DNA from: Deltaproteobacteria bacterium
Lineage (GTDB): Bacteria > Myxococcota_A > UBA9160 > SZUA-336
Reading direction: 5' to 3'
Assembly (NCBI GenBank): GCA_004356455.1
Contig: SMWZ01000186.1
Location: 1-36,441 of the forward strand
DNA: 36,441 bases
The stretch's first letter is position 1; the number at the start of each line of letters is the position of its first letter. This document shows positions 23,931 to 31,811 of the stretch, in pieces. The position numbers and the translations under genes were made by a program. The notes beneath the pieces are model-generated. The model made no database searches, was not told the origin of the DNA, and was given only the letters and a program-made list of their open reading frames with translations.

Positions 23931-24951
23931 GTGGGAGGCTCTGCGCGCGGGCGCGGTCCAGCTGGAGGACGTCGGCCGGATCTGGCTCGCGCTGGGCGTC
24001 ATAGCCGTGCTGGCGGCACTGGCCCTGCTCCGCGGCCCCGCACTGATTCGCGTTCCGGACGCCGGCGGCCGTGGCGAACGGCGGCTGTGGCTCGACGGCC
24101 CCTGGCTGCTGTCGCTGACGCTGCGGCTGGGAGCGCTTGGCCTGATCGGGCTCACGCTGGCGCGGCCCACCGGGCTCGTCCCCCAAAACCCCGCGGCGGG
24201 TCGAGGCATCGATCTCGTGATCGCCCTCGACGCGTCGGGCAGCATGCAGGCGCTCGATGCGATCCTGGACGGCCGGCGCGTCACGCGCCTCGAGCTGGCG
24301 CAGCAGGTCGTGTCCGACTTCATCCGCGAGCGCCGGGGAGATCGCATCGGGCTCGTGGTCTTCGGGCAACACGCCTTCACGCAGTGCCCTCTGACGGTGG
24401 ATCACCGGTTGCTGCTGGAAACGCTGCAACGTATCGAGGTCGGGATCGCCGGCGACGCTACGGCCCTGGGCGAGGCCATCGGGCTCGGCGTGCGCCGACT
24501 GCGCGTCGCCGGGGGGCAAGCGGACGCGCGCCGGATCCTCATGCTCCTCACCGACGGACGCCACAACTCGGGCCGGCTCACACCCAAGACGGCCGCTGAG
24601 ATCGCGCGCCTCGAGGGCGTTCGCATCTATGCCATCGGTGTCGGCACCAGCGGAAGCGTTCCTTTCGCGCGGGATCATCCCGGCGAGCCGCTGCGCTTCG
24701 AACGGGTGGATCTGGATCGGGAGACGCTGCAGGCGGTGGCTGCGATCAGTCGGGGCCGCTTCTTCCACGCCGCTCATCCCCAGGACCTGGCCACCATCGC
24801 CAGCACGATTGACCAGCTCGAGGCCCCACCCGGGCCGACGCCGCCGCGCTACCGCCGCACCTCGCTCTCCGCCCTCAGCCTCGTGGCGGCTCTGCTCCTG
24901 CTCGCGCTCGACGCGCTCACCGCTCAGGGCGTACTGCGGAGGTTGCCGTGA
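23917..24951 (+). CDS. batA: BatA-like VWA membrane protein
   Basis: The 344-residue protein has an N-terminal membrane helix (about 20-40), a second near 62-84, then a von Willebrand A domain with an intact MIDAS: IDLVIALDASGSM (Asp105, Ser107, Ser109), the Thr of GDATALGEAIGLG, and MLLTDGRHNSG. A C-terminal membrane helix (LSLVAALLLLALDAL) closes it. This is the standard BatA topology. Bat proteins were named for Bacteroides aerotolerance; with MoxR they are thought to form a membrane complex that protects or assembles envelope proteins. It overlaps the preceding gene by 14 bases and the next by GTGA. Confidence 0.9.
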   Translation: MWAAEWEALRAGAVQLEDVGRIWLALGVIAVLAALALLRGPALIRVPDAGGRGERRLWLDGPWLLSLTLRLGALGLIGLTLARPTGLVPQNPAAGRGIDLVIALDASGSMQALDAILDGRRVTRLELAQQVVSDFIRERRGDRIGLVVFGQHAFTQCPLTVDHRLLLETLQRIEVGIAGDATALGEAIGLGVRRLRVAGGQADARRILMLLTDGRHNSGRLTPKTAAEIARLEGVRIYAIGVGTSGSVPFARDHPGEPLRFERVDLDRETLQAVAAISRGRFFHAAHPQDLATIASTIDQLEAPPGPTPPRYRRTSLSALSLVAALLLLALDALTAQGVLRRLP

Positions 24952-26561
24952 CGCTCTGGCTCGCACTCGTCCTGGCCGGGATCGCCACGCTGAGCGGCAC
25001 GTCGGCCTGGCGTAGCCACCGCGAGCTGCGTGCCTGGCTGGGTCGCGATGAGCTGGCTGCGAGACGCAGCCTGCGCGTTCTACTGTTCGTCTCCGCGAGT
25101 CTCTTGATTGCGTTCGCCTGGATGCGCCTGGCCCAGACCCCCGCGCGCTTCACCGGCGCGGGGTCTGACGTCGTGCTGCTGATAGATGTCTCGCGCAGTA
25201 TGGACACGCGCGACACGCCACCCTCGCGACTTCGCCGCGCAACCCGGGTCGCTGAGCGCCTCGTACAGCATGTGTCCGGAACCCGGATCGCGCTCGTCCT
25301 GTTCGCAGGAGACGCCTTTGCCGCAGTTCCGCTGACTCACGATCGCGATGCACTAGAGACCTACCTGCACACACTCGACTCGGAGCTGATCTCGAGGCCC
25401 GGAAGCGACCTGGCACGCGCTCTGCGCGTGGCCGCAGACGTGTTCGACCCGCGCTCCGACCGCTCGCGCGCCCTGGTCCTACTCTCCGACGGTGAGCACG
25501 CGGGCGGTGATCTCGATGCTGCGCTGTCGTACGTGCGCAGACTGGGTGTGCGAGTGGTGACGGTGGGCTTCGGTACACCCGACGGTGACGTCGTGCCGGT
25601 CTCCGGCGGCGATCCGCTTGAGGACGCACGCGGTGAGACCGTCCGCTCGCGCCGTACGGATGCGCTGCTGGAACGCATCGCGCAAGGCACAGACGGAGTC
25701 TACTTCCGCGAGCAGGAGGACGACCCCCAGCCCCGAGACCTGCTCTCCTCGGCTCGAGCACCGGCTCGGAAGCCGGCCGTGAAAGGTGTGCGATCCGAGG
25801 GCCTGCTGCTGCTGGCCGCGGCGCTGCTGGGCACAGAAATCCTGCTCTCGACGCGCCGGAGAAAGGGATCGAGCTGCGGCCACTTCCGCGGCGCGGCCCT
25901 CGCCGCGCTCAGTGGGCTCGGGCTCAGCTGTGGCTCGGGCGACTGGATCGCAGCAGGCGATCGTTTGCTCGAAGCGCAGGAGGCCCGCAAGGCGCTCTCC
26001 ATGTATCGCAAGGCCGAGCGCACGGCGGGAGCTGGGCCGCTCACGAGCATCCGCATCGGAAACGCACACTACCGGCTCAATGAAGACCGCAGATCCGCGG
26101 GGGCTTACCTGGAGGCCCTGCGCGGAGTAGACGTCGAAGATCACAGCGCACGCTTCGTGGCGAGCTTCAATCTGGGGAACACCTTCCTGAGACGCAGCCT
26201 CTATGCGGAAGCCCGCGACGCGTTCTGGGCCGCATTGCGCGAGCGGCCCGAAAACCTGGCCGCCAAGTTCAACTACGAGTGGGCGTACGAACGCGCGCAG
26301 ACGGAGGTCGTGCCTCCCAGCCCGTCGGGGTCGGCACGACCACCGGAGATCCGCGCACAAAGCCACTCGCCGCCGGGCTCGCTCGCCCCGGACGCGACGG
26401 CACGGGAGCCGGCCGCAGCGCGTCGCGCAGGCCTGGAGCCGGCGGAGGCCCAGCGCTGGCTCGAATCCCTCGAGGAGAAGCTGGCCGAGCCGCTGCGGCG
26501 CGAGATCGAGCGCAGCCTGCCGCCGGGCGGACGTGGCCCGCGCCGGGTTCAGACCTGGTGA
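24948..26561 (+). CDS. batB: BatB-BatC fusion: VWA membrane protein with TPR domain
   Basis: The 537-residue protein joins two functions that are separate genes in some genomes. Residues 1-65 hold two membrane helices. Residues 73-270 are a VWA domain with an intact MIDAS (VVLLIDVSRSM, Asp80, Ser82, Ser84; VLLSDGEHAGG). A membrane helix follows at about 282-302 (LLLLAAALLGTEILL). Residues 325-445 are TPR-like helices (ARKALSMYRKAERTAG, IRIGNAHYRLNEDRRSAGAY, SFNLGNTFLRRSLYAEARDA), matching BatC. A Pro/Ser/Ala-rich linker and a final charged helix (EAQRWLESLEEKLAEPLRRE) end it. Start is GTG in a GTGA overlap with batA. The gene in turn overlaps batD by GTGA. Confidence 0.9.
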   Translation: MTLWLALVLAGIATLSGTSAWRSHRELRAWLGRDELAARRSLRVLLFVSASLLIAFAWMRLAQTPARFTGAGSDVVLLIDVSRSMDTRDTPPSRLRRATRVAERLVQHVSGTRIALVLFAGDAFAAVPLTHDRDALETYLHTLDSELISRPGSDLARALRVAADVFDPRSDRSRALVLLSDGEHAGGDLDAALSYVRRLGVRVVTVGFGTPDGDVVPVSGGDPLEDARGETVRSRRTDALLERIAQGTDGVYFREQEDDPQPRDLLSSARAPARKPAVKGVRSEGLLLLAAALLGTEILLSTRRRKGSSCGHFRGAALAALSGLGLSCGSGDWIAAGDRLLEAQEARKALSMYRKAERTAGAGPLTSIRIGNAHYRLNEDRRSAGAYLEALRGVDVEDHSARFVASFNLGNTFLRRSLYAEARDAFWAALRERPENLAAKFNYEWAYERAQTEVVPPSPSGSARPPEIRAQSHSPPGSLAPDATAREPAAARRAGLEPAEAQRWLESLEEKLAEPLRREIERSLPPGGRGPRRVQTW

Positions 26562-27784
26562 GGGCGTGGAGGCTGGCTCTGGTAGCGCTGGTCGCGCTGG
26601 CCCAGCCGGCACGCGGCGCCGAGCTGGAGGCGCGGGTCCAGATCGGTAAGGCCGAGGTCACGTTACACGAGCAGGTGCTACTGCGGGTGGAGGTCACGCA
26701 CCCGCTCTGGGCGCGGCCGCGCTGGGAGCCACCCGTATTCGAAGGCTTCTGGTCGGAGCGGCTCTCCTCCGTGGGCGGACCGCTCGAGAAGCCGGACGGA
26801 AGCGAGGCGGTCCGCAGCACGACCTTCCGGCGCGCGCTCTTCCCCACGCGAACCGGCCGGCTCACGATCGGGCCCTCCCTTCTCCGCTACCGCGATCGGG
26901 CTGACCACGAGAAGACCCTCGAGCTGCCCGGCACAGAATTACGCGTGCTTCCGCTGCCGGAGCACGCGAGGCCCGAGGCGTTCCAGGGCATCGTGGGGCA
27001 GCTCCAGATCGAGACCGTGCTATCGAGCGAGGTGCTGGAGCTGGGTCAGAGTCTGTCGCTCAGCGTCGAGGTCTACGGCGCGGCCAATACCTGGGACGTT
27101 CCGCCCCCGGACCTCGAGGCCGCCCTGGGCGACCAAGTCGAGGTCTTTCCCAACCCCGCGCGCACGTTCGTGGGGGAGCAGGGTGACAAGCTCACGGCCC
27201 GGCGCAGCTTCGGCTTCGAGCTCGTGCCGAGAGAGACCGGCCGCCATCAGCTGCCCCAGCTCACGATCCACTATTTCGATCCGCAAACGCGCAGCTACCG
27301 GGTTGCACGCTCCCCGGCGGTGGCGTTTCGCGTGGTCGCCCGCGGAGCGCTGGGCCGACGCGCGCCCTGGCGGTCCAGCGCCGCCGCGCCCGCGCCCACA
27401 CGAAGCCCCCCCTGGCTCGCGATCGCGTTGATCGTGGGCGGCGTGGGCACGCTCTGTGCGTGGGGCCTCGCGCGCTGGTGGCGGCGCATGCCCCGCACCT
27501 GGCAGGGACCGACACCGCCGCCGCCGCGGGCGCTTTTCGAGGGCGCGTGCGCCGCCTTCGGCACCGAGCGCTTCCCCAACCTGCTCGCGCAAGCGGTGAA
27601 AGCGCGCATCCATGTGCGCCATCAGCTGGACGCGCGCGCGCTCAGTAGCGAGGAGATCGCCGGGCGCATCGACGATGAGCAAGCGGTGGAGCTACTGCGG
27701 GATCTGGACCGGGTGCGGTTCGGCCGCAGCGAACGCGATACCCAGGCGCTACTCGACTCCACCCGTCGCTACCTGGAACTCTAG
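26558..27784 (+). CDS. batD: BatD-like protein (oxygen tolerance)
   Basis: The 408-residue protein has a signal peptide (MRAWRLALVALVALAQPARG), two periplasmic beta-domains typical of BatD (KAEVTLHEQVLLRVEVTHP, then VLELGQSLSLSVEVYGAANT, and RRSFGFELVPRETGRHQLPQ), a membrane helix (about 285-308) and a short cytoplasmic tail. The GTG start lies in a GTGA overlap with batB; the frame is open much further upstream, but there it runs antiparallel in codon phase through the batB coding region and lacks a signal peptide. This is the last gene of the operon. Its TAG stop is part of the CTAG end of a short inverted repeat. Confidence 0.85.
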   Translation: MRAWRLALVALVALAQPARGAELEARVQIGKAEVTLHEQVLLRVEVTHPLWARPRWEPPVFEGFWSERLSSVGGPLEKPDGSEAVRSTTFRRALFPTRTGRLTIGPSLLRYRDRADHEKTLELPGTELRVLPLPEHARPEAFQGIVGQLQIETVLSSEVLELGQSLSLSVEVYGAANTWDVPPPDLEAALGDQVEVFPNPARTFVGEQGDKLTARRSFGFELVPRETGRHQLPQLTIHYFDPQTRSYRVARSPAVAFRVVARGALGRRAPWRSSAAAPAPTRSPPWLAIALIVGGVGTLCAWGLARWWRRMPRTWQGPTPPPPRALFEGACAAFGTERFPNLLAQAVKARIHVRHQLDARALSSEEIAGRIDDEQAVELLRDLDRVRFGRSERDTQALLDSTRRYLEL

Positions 27785-27803
27785 TGCTCTGTTCGGACAC
27801 TAG
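27781..27803. repeat. Short inverted repeat, copy 2 of the CTAGTG element family, between convergent stops
   Basis: CTAGTG at 27781-27786 and CACTAG at 27798-27803 flank an 11-base centre, CTCTGTTCGGA. The left half matches the terminus of copies 1 and 3 (CTAGTG-YYCTG-WTC). The left CTAG contains the batD stop and the right CTAG contains the mobA stop, so the 23-bp element fills the whole space between the two genes. It could also act as a small hairpin terminator, though the stem is only six base pairs. Confidence 0.6.
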
Positions 27804-28375
27804 AGATCCTCGGGATAGTTCACATTGCGCAGGGACCGCAGCTCTGGATCGATCTGGCGCAGGGTGGCTTCCGGAATCGCGAGCGTCTCCACATCATCGA
27901 GCAAAGACTGCAGAGAGAGCTCCCCCCCCTCGATGCGACGCTCCAGCTCGGGCAGAAGCCGTGTCCGGTAGACCGCGAGCAGCGGCTCGTAGCCCTTTGC
28001 GCCCATGGGCGCCACGACATCCGGTCCGTTCCCGTGGGGCGCCAGCGCTAGCAGCGCGAGCACCAGCTTGACGTCGATTTCGGGCAGATCGCAGGCCGCG
28101 ACCAGGACGGCGTCGCGCTCGCACGCTTGAAGTGCCGCATGCACCCCTACCATGGGGGCGCGCGCGGATCGAATGTCCTCGATGCAGGGCAGGCCCAGAG
28201 GCGGCTCGTCACCCGGGCGAATCACCAGCCGCACGCGCGTCAGGCAGCTAGAGAGCACGTTCGCTACGCGCTCGACCAGCGGAACGCCGTTCCACTCGAG
28301 CCGGGCTTTGTCGCGACCCATGCGCCTCGATGCGCCGCCCACGAGGATGGCGCCTTCGATATGGTCCAGCTTCAA
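27800..28375 (-). CDS. mobA: Molybdenum cofactor guanylyltransferase
   Basis: MobA adds GMP to molybdopterin to form the guanine dinucleotide cofactor. The 191-residue protein has the nucleotide-binding loop GAILVGGASRRMGRDKARLEW, PLVERVANVL, then SARAPMVGVHAALQAC, LVAACDLPEIDVKLV (the Asp that holds magnesium) and a C-terminal NVNYPEDL, which resembles the NINTPEDL end of family members. The start is a TTG in a TTGA overlap with moeA, so translation is coupled. The stop lies within the inverted repeat at 27781-27803. Confidence 0.92.
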   Translation of the reverse strand: MKLDHIEGAILVGGASRRMGRDKARLEWNGVPLVERVANVLSSCLTRVRLVIRPGDEPPLGLPCIEDIRSARAPMVGVHAALQACERDAVLVAACDLPEIDVKLVLALLALAPHGNGPDVVAPMGAKGYEPLLAVYRTRLLPELERRIEGGELSLQSLLDDVETLAIPEATLRQIDPELRSLRNVNYPEDL

Positions 28376-29628
28376 AATCCGGGCTCCGTCCGCAGGTCGT
28401 CGCGTGCCAGGAGCTGGACCTGAACCTCCGTCCCCGCCTCGACGTGTGTGGTCTCCTCCGGCACAATTGCCAGCCCGTCCGCTCGCACCATCGAGAGCAG
28501 GATGGCGGAGCTCTGATTCCCTGTGGGGAAGGCGTAGCGCTGACCCTCTCGCTCCTGCAGCATGACGCGCACGAAGTGCGTACGCCCGGGCGGCTTGTTG
28601 TAGTCCTCCGCGAGCAGAGCAGACTCGACGGGTCGGAACACGCGCTCGTATCGCATCATGCGCAGCAGCGCAGGACGCACGAACTGCTCAAAGGTCACCA
28701 GCGTCGAGACCGGGTTTCCCGGAAGTCCGAACACCGGACGATCCTGCAGCATGGCGAAAACAAGCGGCGCACCAGGCCGCATACGCACGCGCCAGAGCTG
28801 CATGGAGCCGCCGAGCTGCCCCAGCACCAGCTTGATCCAGTCGCGGTCTCCAACCGAGACCCCGCCGGTCGAGATGACGACGTCGCAGGCGAGCGCGCGG
28901 CGGAACTGTTCGCTGAGCGCCGCGGGCTCGTCGGGGACAATACCCAGGTAGACCGGCTCAGCGCCCACGCCACGGAGCGCGGCCTGGAGCGCGTAGCTGT
29001 TGGAGCTCGCGATCCGGCCGTCGTCCGTGAGACGATCCGGCTCGACCAGCTCGTCGCCCGTGGCCAGGATGGCTACTCGAGGGCGGGTCGTGACCTGCAC
29101 CGTGGTGCGTCCGATCGCTGCCAACATCCCGATGTGCGCGGGAGTCAGGACCGCGCCCGGGGAGGCGATCAACGTGCCCTGTCGAACGTCGGAGCCCGCA
29201 CGACGAACGTTCTCACCGAACTCGACCGATGCTCGCACGACCACACGGTTGCCCGAGTACTCGGTGTTCTCCTGCATCACGACCGCATCCGCACCTTCGG
29301 GAATCGCCGCACCGGTCATGATGCGCGCGGCCTCGCCGGGCGCGAGCTTGCGCTCGCTGCGACGGCCCGCCGGCAGATCCTCGACCACGCGCAGCTCCGC
29401 CGGGACCTCACGGGTGTCCTCTGCGCGCAGGGCGAAGCCGTCCATGCCCGAGTTATCCAGCGGCGGGATCCAGCGCTCCGAGCGCACCTCCTCACACAGC
29501 ACGCGGCCCTGGGCAGCGCCGGTGCTCACGGTCTCCGCCACCAGCTGGCGCACGGTGCCCAGGATGATGTCACGGGCCTCCGCAACGCTGACCTGGGTGC
29601 GTTCGGCCCTTGGCTCGGACTCGCGCAT
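28372..29628 (-). CDS. moeA: Molybdopterin molybdenumtransferase
   Basis: MoeA inserts molybdenum into adenylylated molybdopterin. The 418-residue protein shows the family landmarks: PPLDNSGMDGFALRAEDT near the N-terminus, RIMTGAAIPEGADAVVMQEN, VRRAGSDVRQGTLIASPGAV, LTPAHIGMLAAIGRTTVQV, RVAILATGDELVEP, and in the catalytic domain ISTGGVSVGDRDWIK and FGLPGNPVSTLVTFEQFV. GGAGGAGG lies four to five bases before the ATG. A perfect 19-bp palindrome lies 20-38 bases upstream of the start and may be an operator or transcript hairpin. The moeA-mobA pair implies at least one molybdoenzyme in the organism. Confidence 0.94.
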   Translation of the reverse strand: MRESEPRAERTQVSVAEARDIILGTVRQLVAETVSTGAAQGRVLCEEVRSERWIPPLDNSGMDGFALRAEDTREVPAELRVVEDLPAGRRSERKLAPGEAARIMTGAAIPEGADAVVMQENTEYSGNRVVVRASVEFGENVRRAGSDVRQGTLIASPGAVLTPAHIGMLAAIGRTTVQVTTRPRVAILATGDELVEPDRLTDDGRIASSNSYALQAALRGVGAEPVYLGIVPDEPAALSEQFRRALACDVVISTGGVSVGDRDWIKLVLGQLGGSMQLWRVRMRPGAPLVFAMLQDRPVFGLPGNPVSTLVTFEQFVRPALLRMMRYERVFRPVESALLAEDYNKPPGRTHFVRVMLQEREGQRYAFPTGNQSSAILLSMVRADGLAIVPEETTHVEAGTEVQVQLLARDDLRTEPGF

Positions 29629-29647
29629 AGCCCCTCCTCCAGCTAAT

Positions 29648-29666
29648 CTGCCTAGATTCTAGGCAG
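29648..29666. promoter_or_regulatory. Perfect 19-bp palindrome between divergent moeA and dusB-ntrBC
   Basis: CTGCCTAGATTCTAGGCAG is a 9-bp perfect inverted repeat around a single central base. It lies 20-38 bases upstream of the moeA start and about 50 bases upstream of dusB, in the only intergenic gap of this region. Size and position fit an operator for a dimeric regulator. The family of the regulator is unknown. Confidence 0.5.
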
Positions 29667-29715
29667 CAGGGTCACCCCGCAACCCCGCTCCCTTTGGAAT
29701 TCGGCTGTATTGAGC

Positions 29716-30729
29716 ATGATGCAACCCCAGGTCACAGAAACCCAGTCCGTCGTGCGCAAGCTCGTCGTGGGCCCGCGCACGCTCGAGCGGAATCTGGTGC
29801 TCGCCCCCATGGCGGGGGTCTCGAATCTACCCTTCCGGCTAATCGCCCGGGAGGCAGGAGCCGCCCTGGTCTTCACCGAGACCGTTTCGGCCACCGGTCT
29901 GGTGCGAGGCGGCGCCAAGAGCTGGCGCCTGGTGGAGAGCACGCCGCGGGAGCAGCCCCTGGCCTATCAGCTCTTTGGCGCCGAGGTCGAGACGCTGGCC
30001 GAGGCCACCCGCATGCTCGCCGACCGGGGCGCGGCCTTCATCGACCTCAACCTGGGTTGCCCGGTGAAGAAGTTCATTTGCAGGGGGGCGGGATCTGCGC
30101 TGATGAAGACCCCCGCGCGTGTGGCGCCGATCGTCGCCGCCATGCGCGCCGCCATTCCCCACGGCGTGCTGTCGGTCAAGATGCGACTCGGCTGGAACTC
30201 CGAGTCGATCACCGCGCCCGAGGTCGCGTGCGTGGCTCAGGAGGAAGGCGCGGATTTCGTGAGCGTGCACGGTCGCACCCGCACACAGCAGTACTCCGGC
30301 GAGGCCGATCGGGCCCGCATCGCGGAGGTCGTGAGCGCGGTGCGCATTCCGGTGCTCGCGAACGGTGACATCACCCAGGCGCAGCAAGCGCTGGACATGC
30401 TGAGGCAGACGGGCGCCGCCGGCGTGATGATCGGGCGTGGAGCGATGAGCAATCCCTGGATCTTCTCGCAGGTGGTCGAGCTGGCCGAGGGGCGCCCGCT
30501 GCCGCGGCCCTCTCCTGAGCAGCGGGCAAGCTTGGTCGAGCGACACATGGGATTGATGATCGACTACTTCGGTGCCTCGCATCAGACGGTGCACCTGCTG
30601 AAGAAGTACCTGTGCGCATACGCCAGCGGGATTCCCGGCGCAAGCCGCTTCCGCGATCACATCAATCACTCTCACGAGCTGGACCGCGTGGTCGAGGATG
30701 CCACCCGGTTCTTCGGGACCGCGGCTTGA
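29716..30729 (+). CDS. dusB: tRNA-dihydrouridine synthase B
   Basis: The FMN enzyme reduces uridine to dihydrouridine in the tRNA D-loop. The 337-residue protein has LAPMAGVSNLPFRLIAREAG, FTETVSATGLVRG, FIDLNLGCPVKKFICRGAGS (catalytic Cys in LGCPV), SVKMRLGW, VSVHGRTRTQQYSGEADRA and IPVLANGDI, then GVMIGRGAMSNPWIF. The start is one of two ATGs (29716 or 29719) or a TTG at 29710; ribosome sites are weak for all. The gene overlaps ntrB by TTGA, giving the order dusB-ntrB-ntrC that is known as nifR3-ntrB-ntrC in alphaproteobacteria. Confidence 0.95.
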   Translation: MMQPQVTETQSVVRKLVVGPRTLERNLVLAPMAGVSNLPFRLIAREAGAALVFTETVSATGLVRGGAKSWRLVESTPREQPLAYQLFGAEVETLAEATRMLADRGAAFIDLNLGCPVKKFICRGAGSALMKTPARVAPIVAAMRAAIPHGVLSVKMRLGWNSESITAPEVACVAQEEGADFVSVHGRTRTQQYSGEADRARIAEVVSAVRIPVLANGDITQAQQALDMLRQTGAAGVMIGRGAMSNPWIFSQVVELAEGRPLPRPSPEQRASLVERHMGLMIDYFGASHQTVHLLKKYLCAYASGIPGASRFRDHINHSHELDRVVEDATRFFGTAA

Positions 30730-31811
30730 CCCAATCGAGCGACAAACTCCGCGCGATCCTCGACTCGATCCAGGTCGGGGTCGTTGCCATCGATGCAGAT
30801 GGGCGCGTCGAGCTTCAGAACGCGGAGGCCAGCCGCATCCTGGGCGTTTCGGCCAAGGCTACGCGCGGCCGCAAGCTCGAGGACTGCCTCAGCCCGGAGC
30901 ACCCTGTGCTCGCGTTGCTGGCGCGGGCCTGCGAGCAGCAACGCGAGCTGTCCTCCCACGCCTGCGCCCTGCCCCAGCGTTCGGGCGGGGAGGCCCAGAT
31001 CGCGGATCTGACCGCGTCGCCAATGGGAGTCGGCGACCGGATCGAGGGGGCGGTACTCACGCTACGGGATCGCACGATCGGACGCGAGCTCGAAACACTC
31101 GTCGACCAGCGCGCGCGTAGCGAGCTCTTTGCGCACCTCGCCGCGGGATTCGCGCACGAGGTGCGTAACCCGCTGGGCGGGATCCGCGGCTCTTCCGAGC
31201 TGCTGCTGGGCAAGCTCGACGATCCGGCGCTGCGACGTTATCCCGAGCTGATCCGCGATGAGACCGATCGCATTCTGCGCCTGCTCGATGATCTGGCCGA
31301 ATTCACGCGCGGGGGAGACCTGCGCCTGCAGCCGGTAAACCTGCACCAACTGCTCGACAACCTGATCCAGCTGCACGGCCAGGACGCGAGCTGGAAGGGC
31401 CTCGAAGTGGTACGCGAGTACGATCCGAGCATCCCCGAGCTGGAGCTGGACCGGGATCGCATGATGCAGGTCTTCCTCAACCTGGTGCGCAACGCAGTGC
31501 AGGCCATGGAAGGCAAGGGGCGACTCGTGCTGCGCACGCGCGTGGATGCCGAGTTTCATATCTCGGCCACCACGGAGCGTCCCGCCCGCATGGTCCGCAT
31601 CGAGGTCGAAGACAGCGGCCCCGGCATTCCGGAGGAGGACCTGCCCCATATCTTCACGCCTTTCTTCACGCGCCGCGAGCAGGGGACTGGCCTGGGCCTC
31701 TCGGTCTCACAGCACTGGGTGGTGCGACACGGGGGGCAGCTGCGGGCGTTCAACCTGCCCGATGGCGGAGCCCGCATGCGCGTCCAGCTTCCCGTGCGGA
31801 GGGGAAAGTGA
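30726..31811 (+). CDS. ntrB: NtrB-like sensor histidine kinase
   Basis: The 361-residue soluble kinase has an N-terminal PAS domain (ILDSIQVGVVAIDADGRVEL), a DHp helix with the phospho-acceptor His144 in AAGFAHEVRNPLGGIRGSSE, and a HATPase domain with N-box MQVFLNLVRNAVQAMEG, G1 EVEDSGPGIPEE, F-box FTPFFTRREQGTGLGLS. No membrane segment is visible, as in NtrB. In enteric bacteria NtrB is controlled by PII and phosphorylates NtrC. The TTG start overlaps the dusB stop (TTGA), and the gene overlaps ntrC by GTGA, so all three are likely to be translated together. Confidence 0.92.
   Translation: MTQSSDKLRAILDSIQVGVVAIDADGRVELQNAEASRILGVSAKATRGRKLEDCLSPEHPVLALLARACEQQRELSSHACALPQRSGGEAQIADLTASPMGVGDRIEGAVLTLRDRTIGRELETLVDQRARSELFAHLAAGFAHEVRNPLGGIRGSSELLLGKLDDPALRRYPELIRDETDRILRLLDDLAEFTRGGDLRLQPVNLHQLLDNLIQLHGQDASWKGLEVVREYDPSIPELELDRDRMMQVFLNLVRNAVQAMEGKGRLVLRTRVDAEFHISATTERPARMVRIEVEDSGPGIPEEDLPHIFTPFFTRREQGTGLGLSVSQHWVVRHGGQLRAFNLPDGGARMRVQLPVRRGK

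Noticed and set aside
26279-26557. Upstream extension of batD
   Set aside because: It overlaps the batB coding sequence for 280 bases and would bury the signal peptide that begins at the GTG at 26558.
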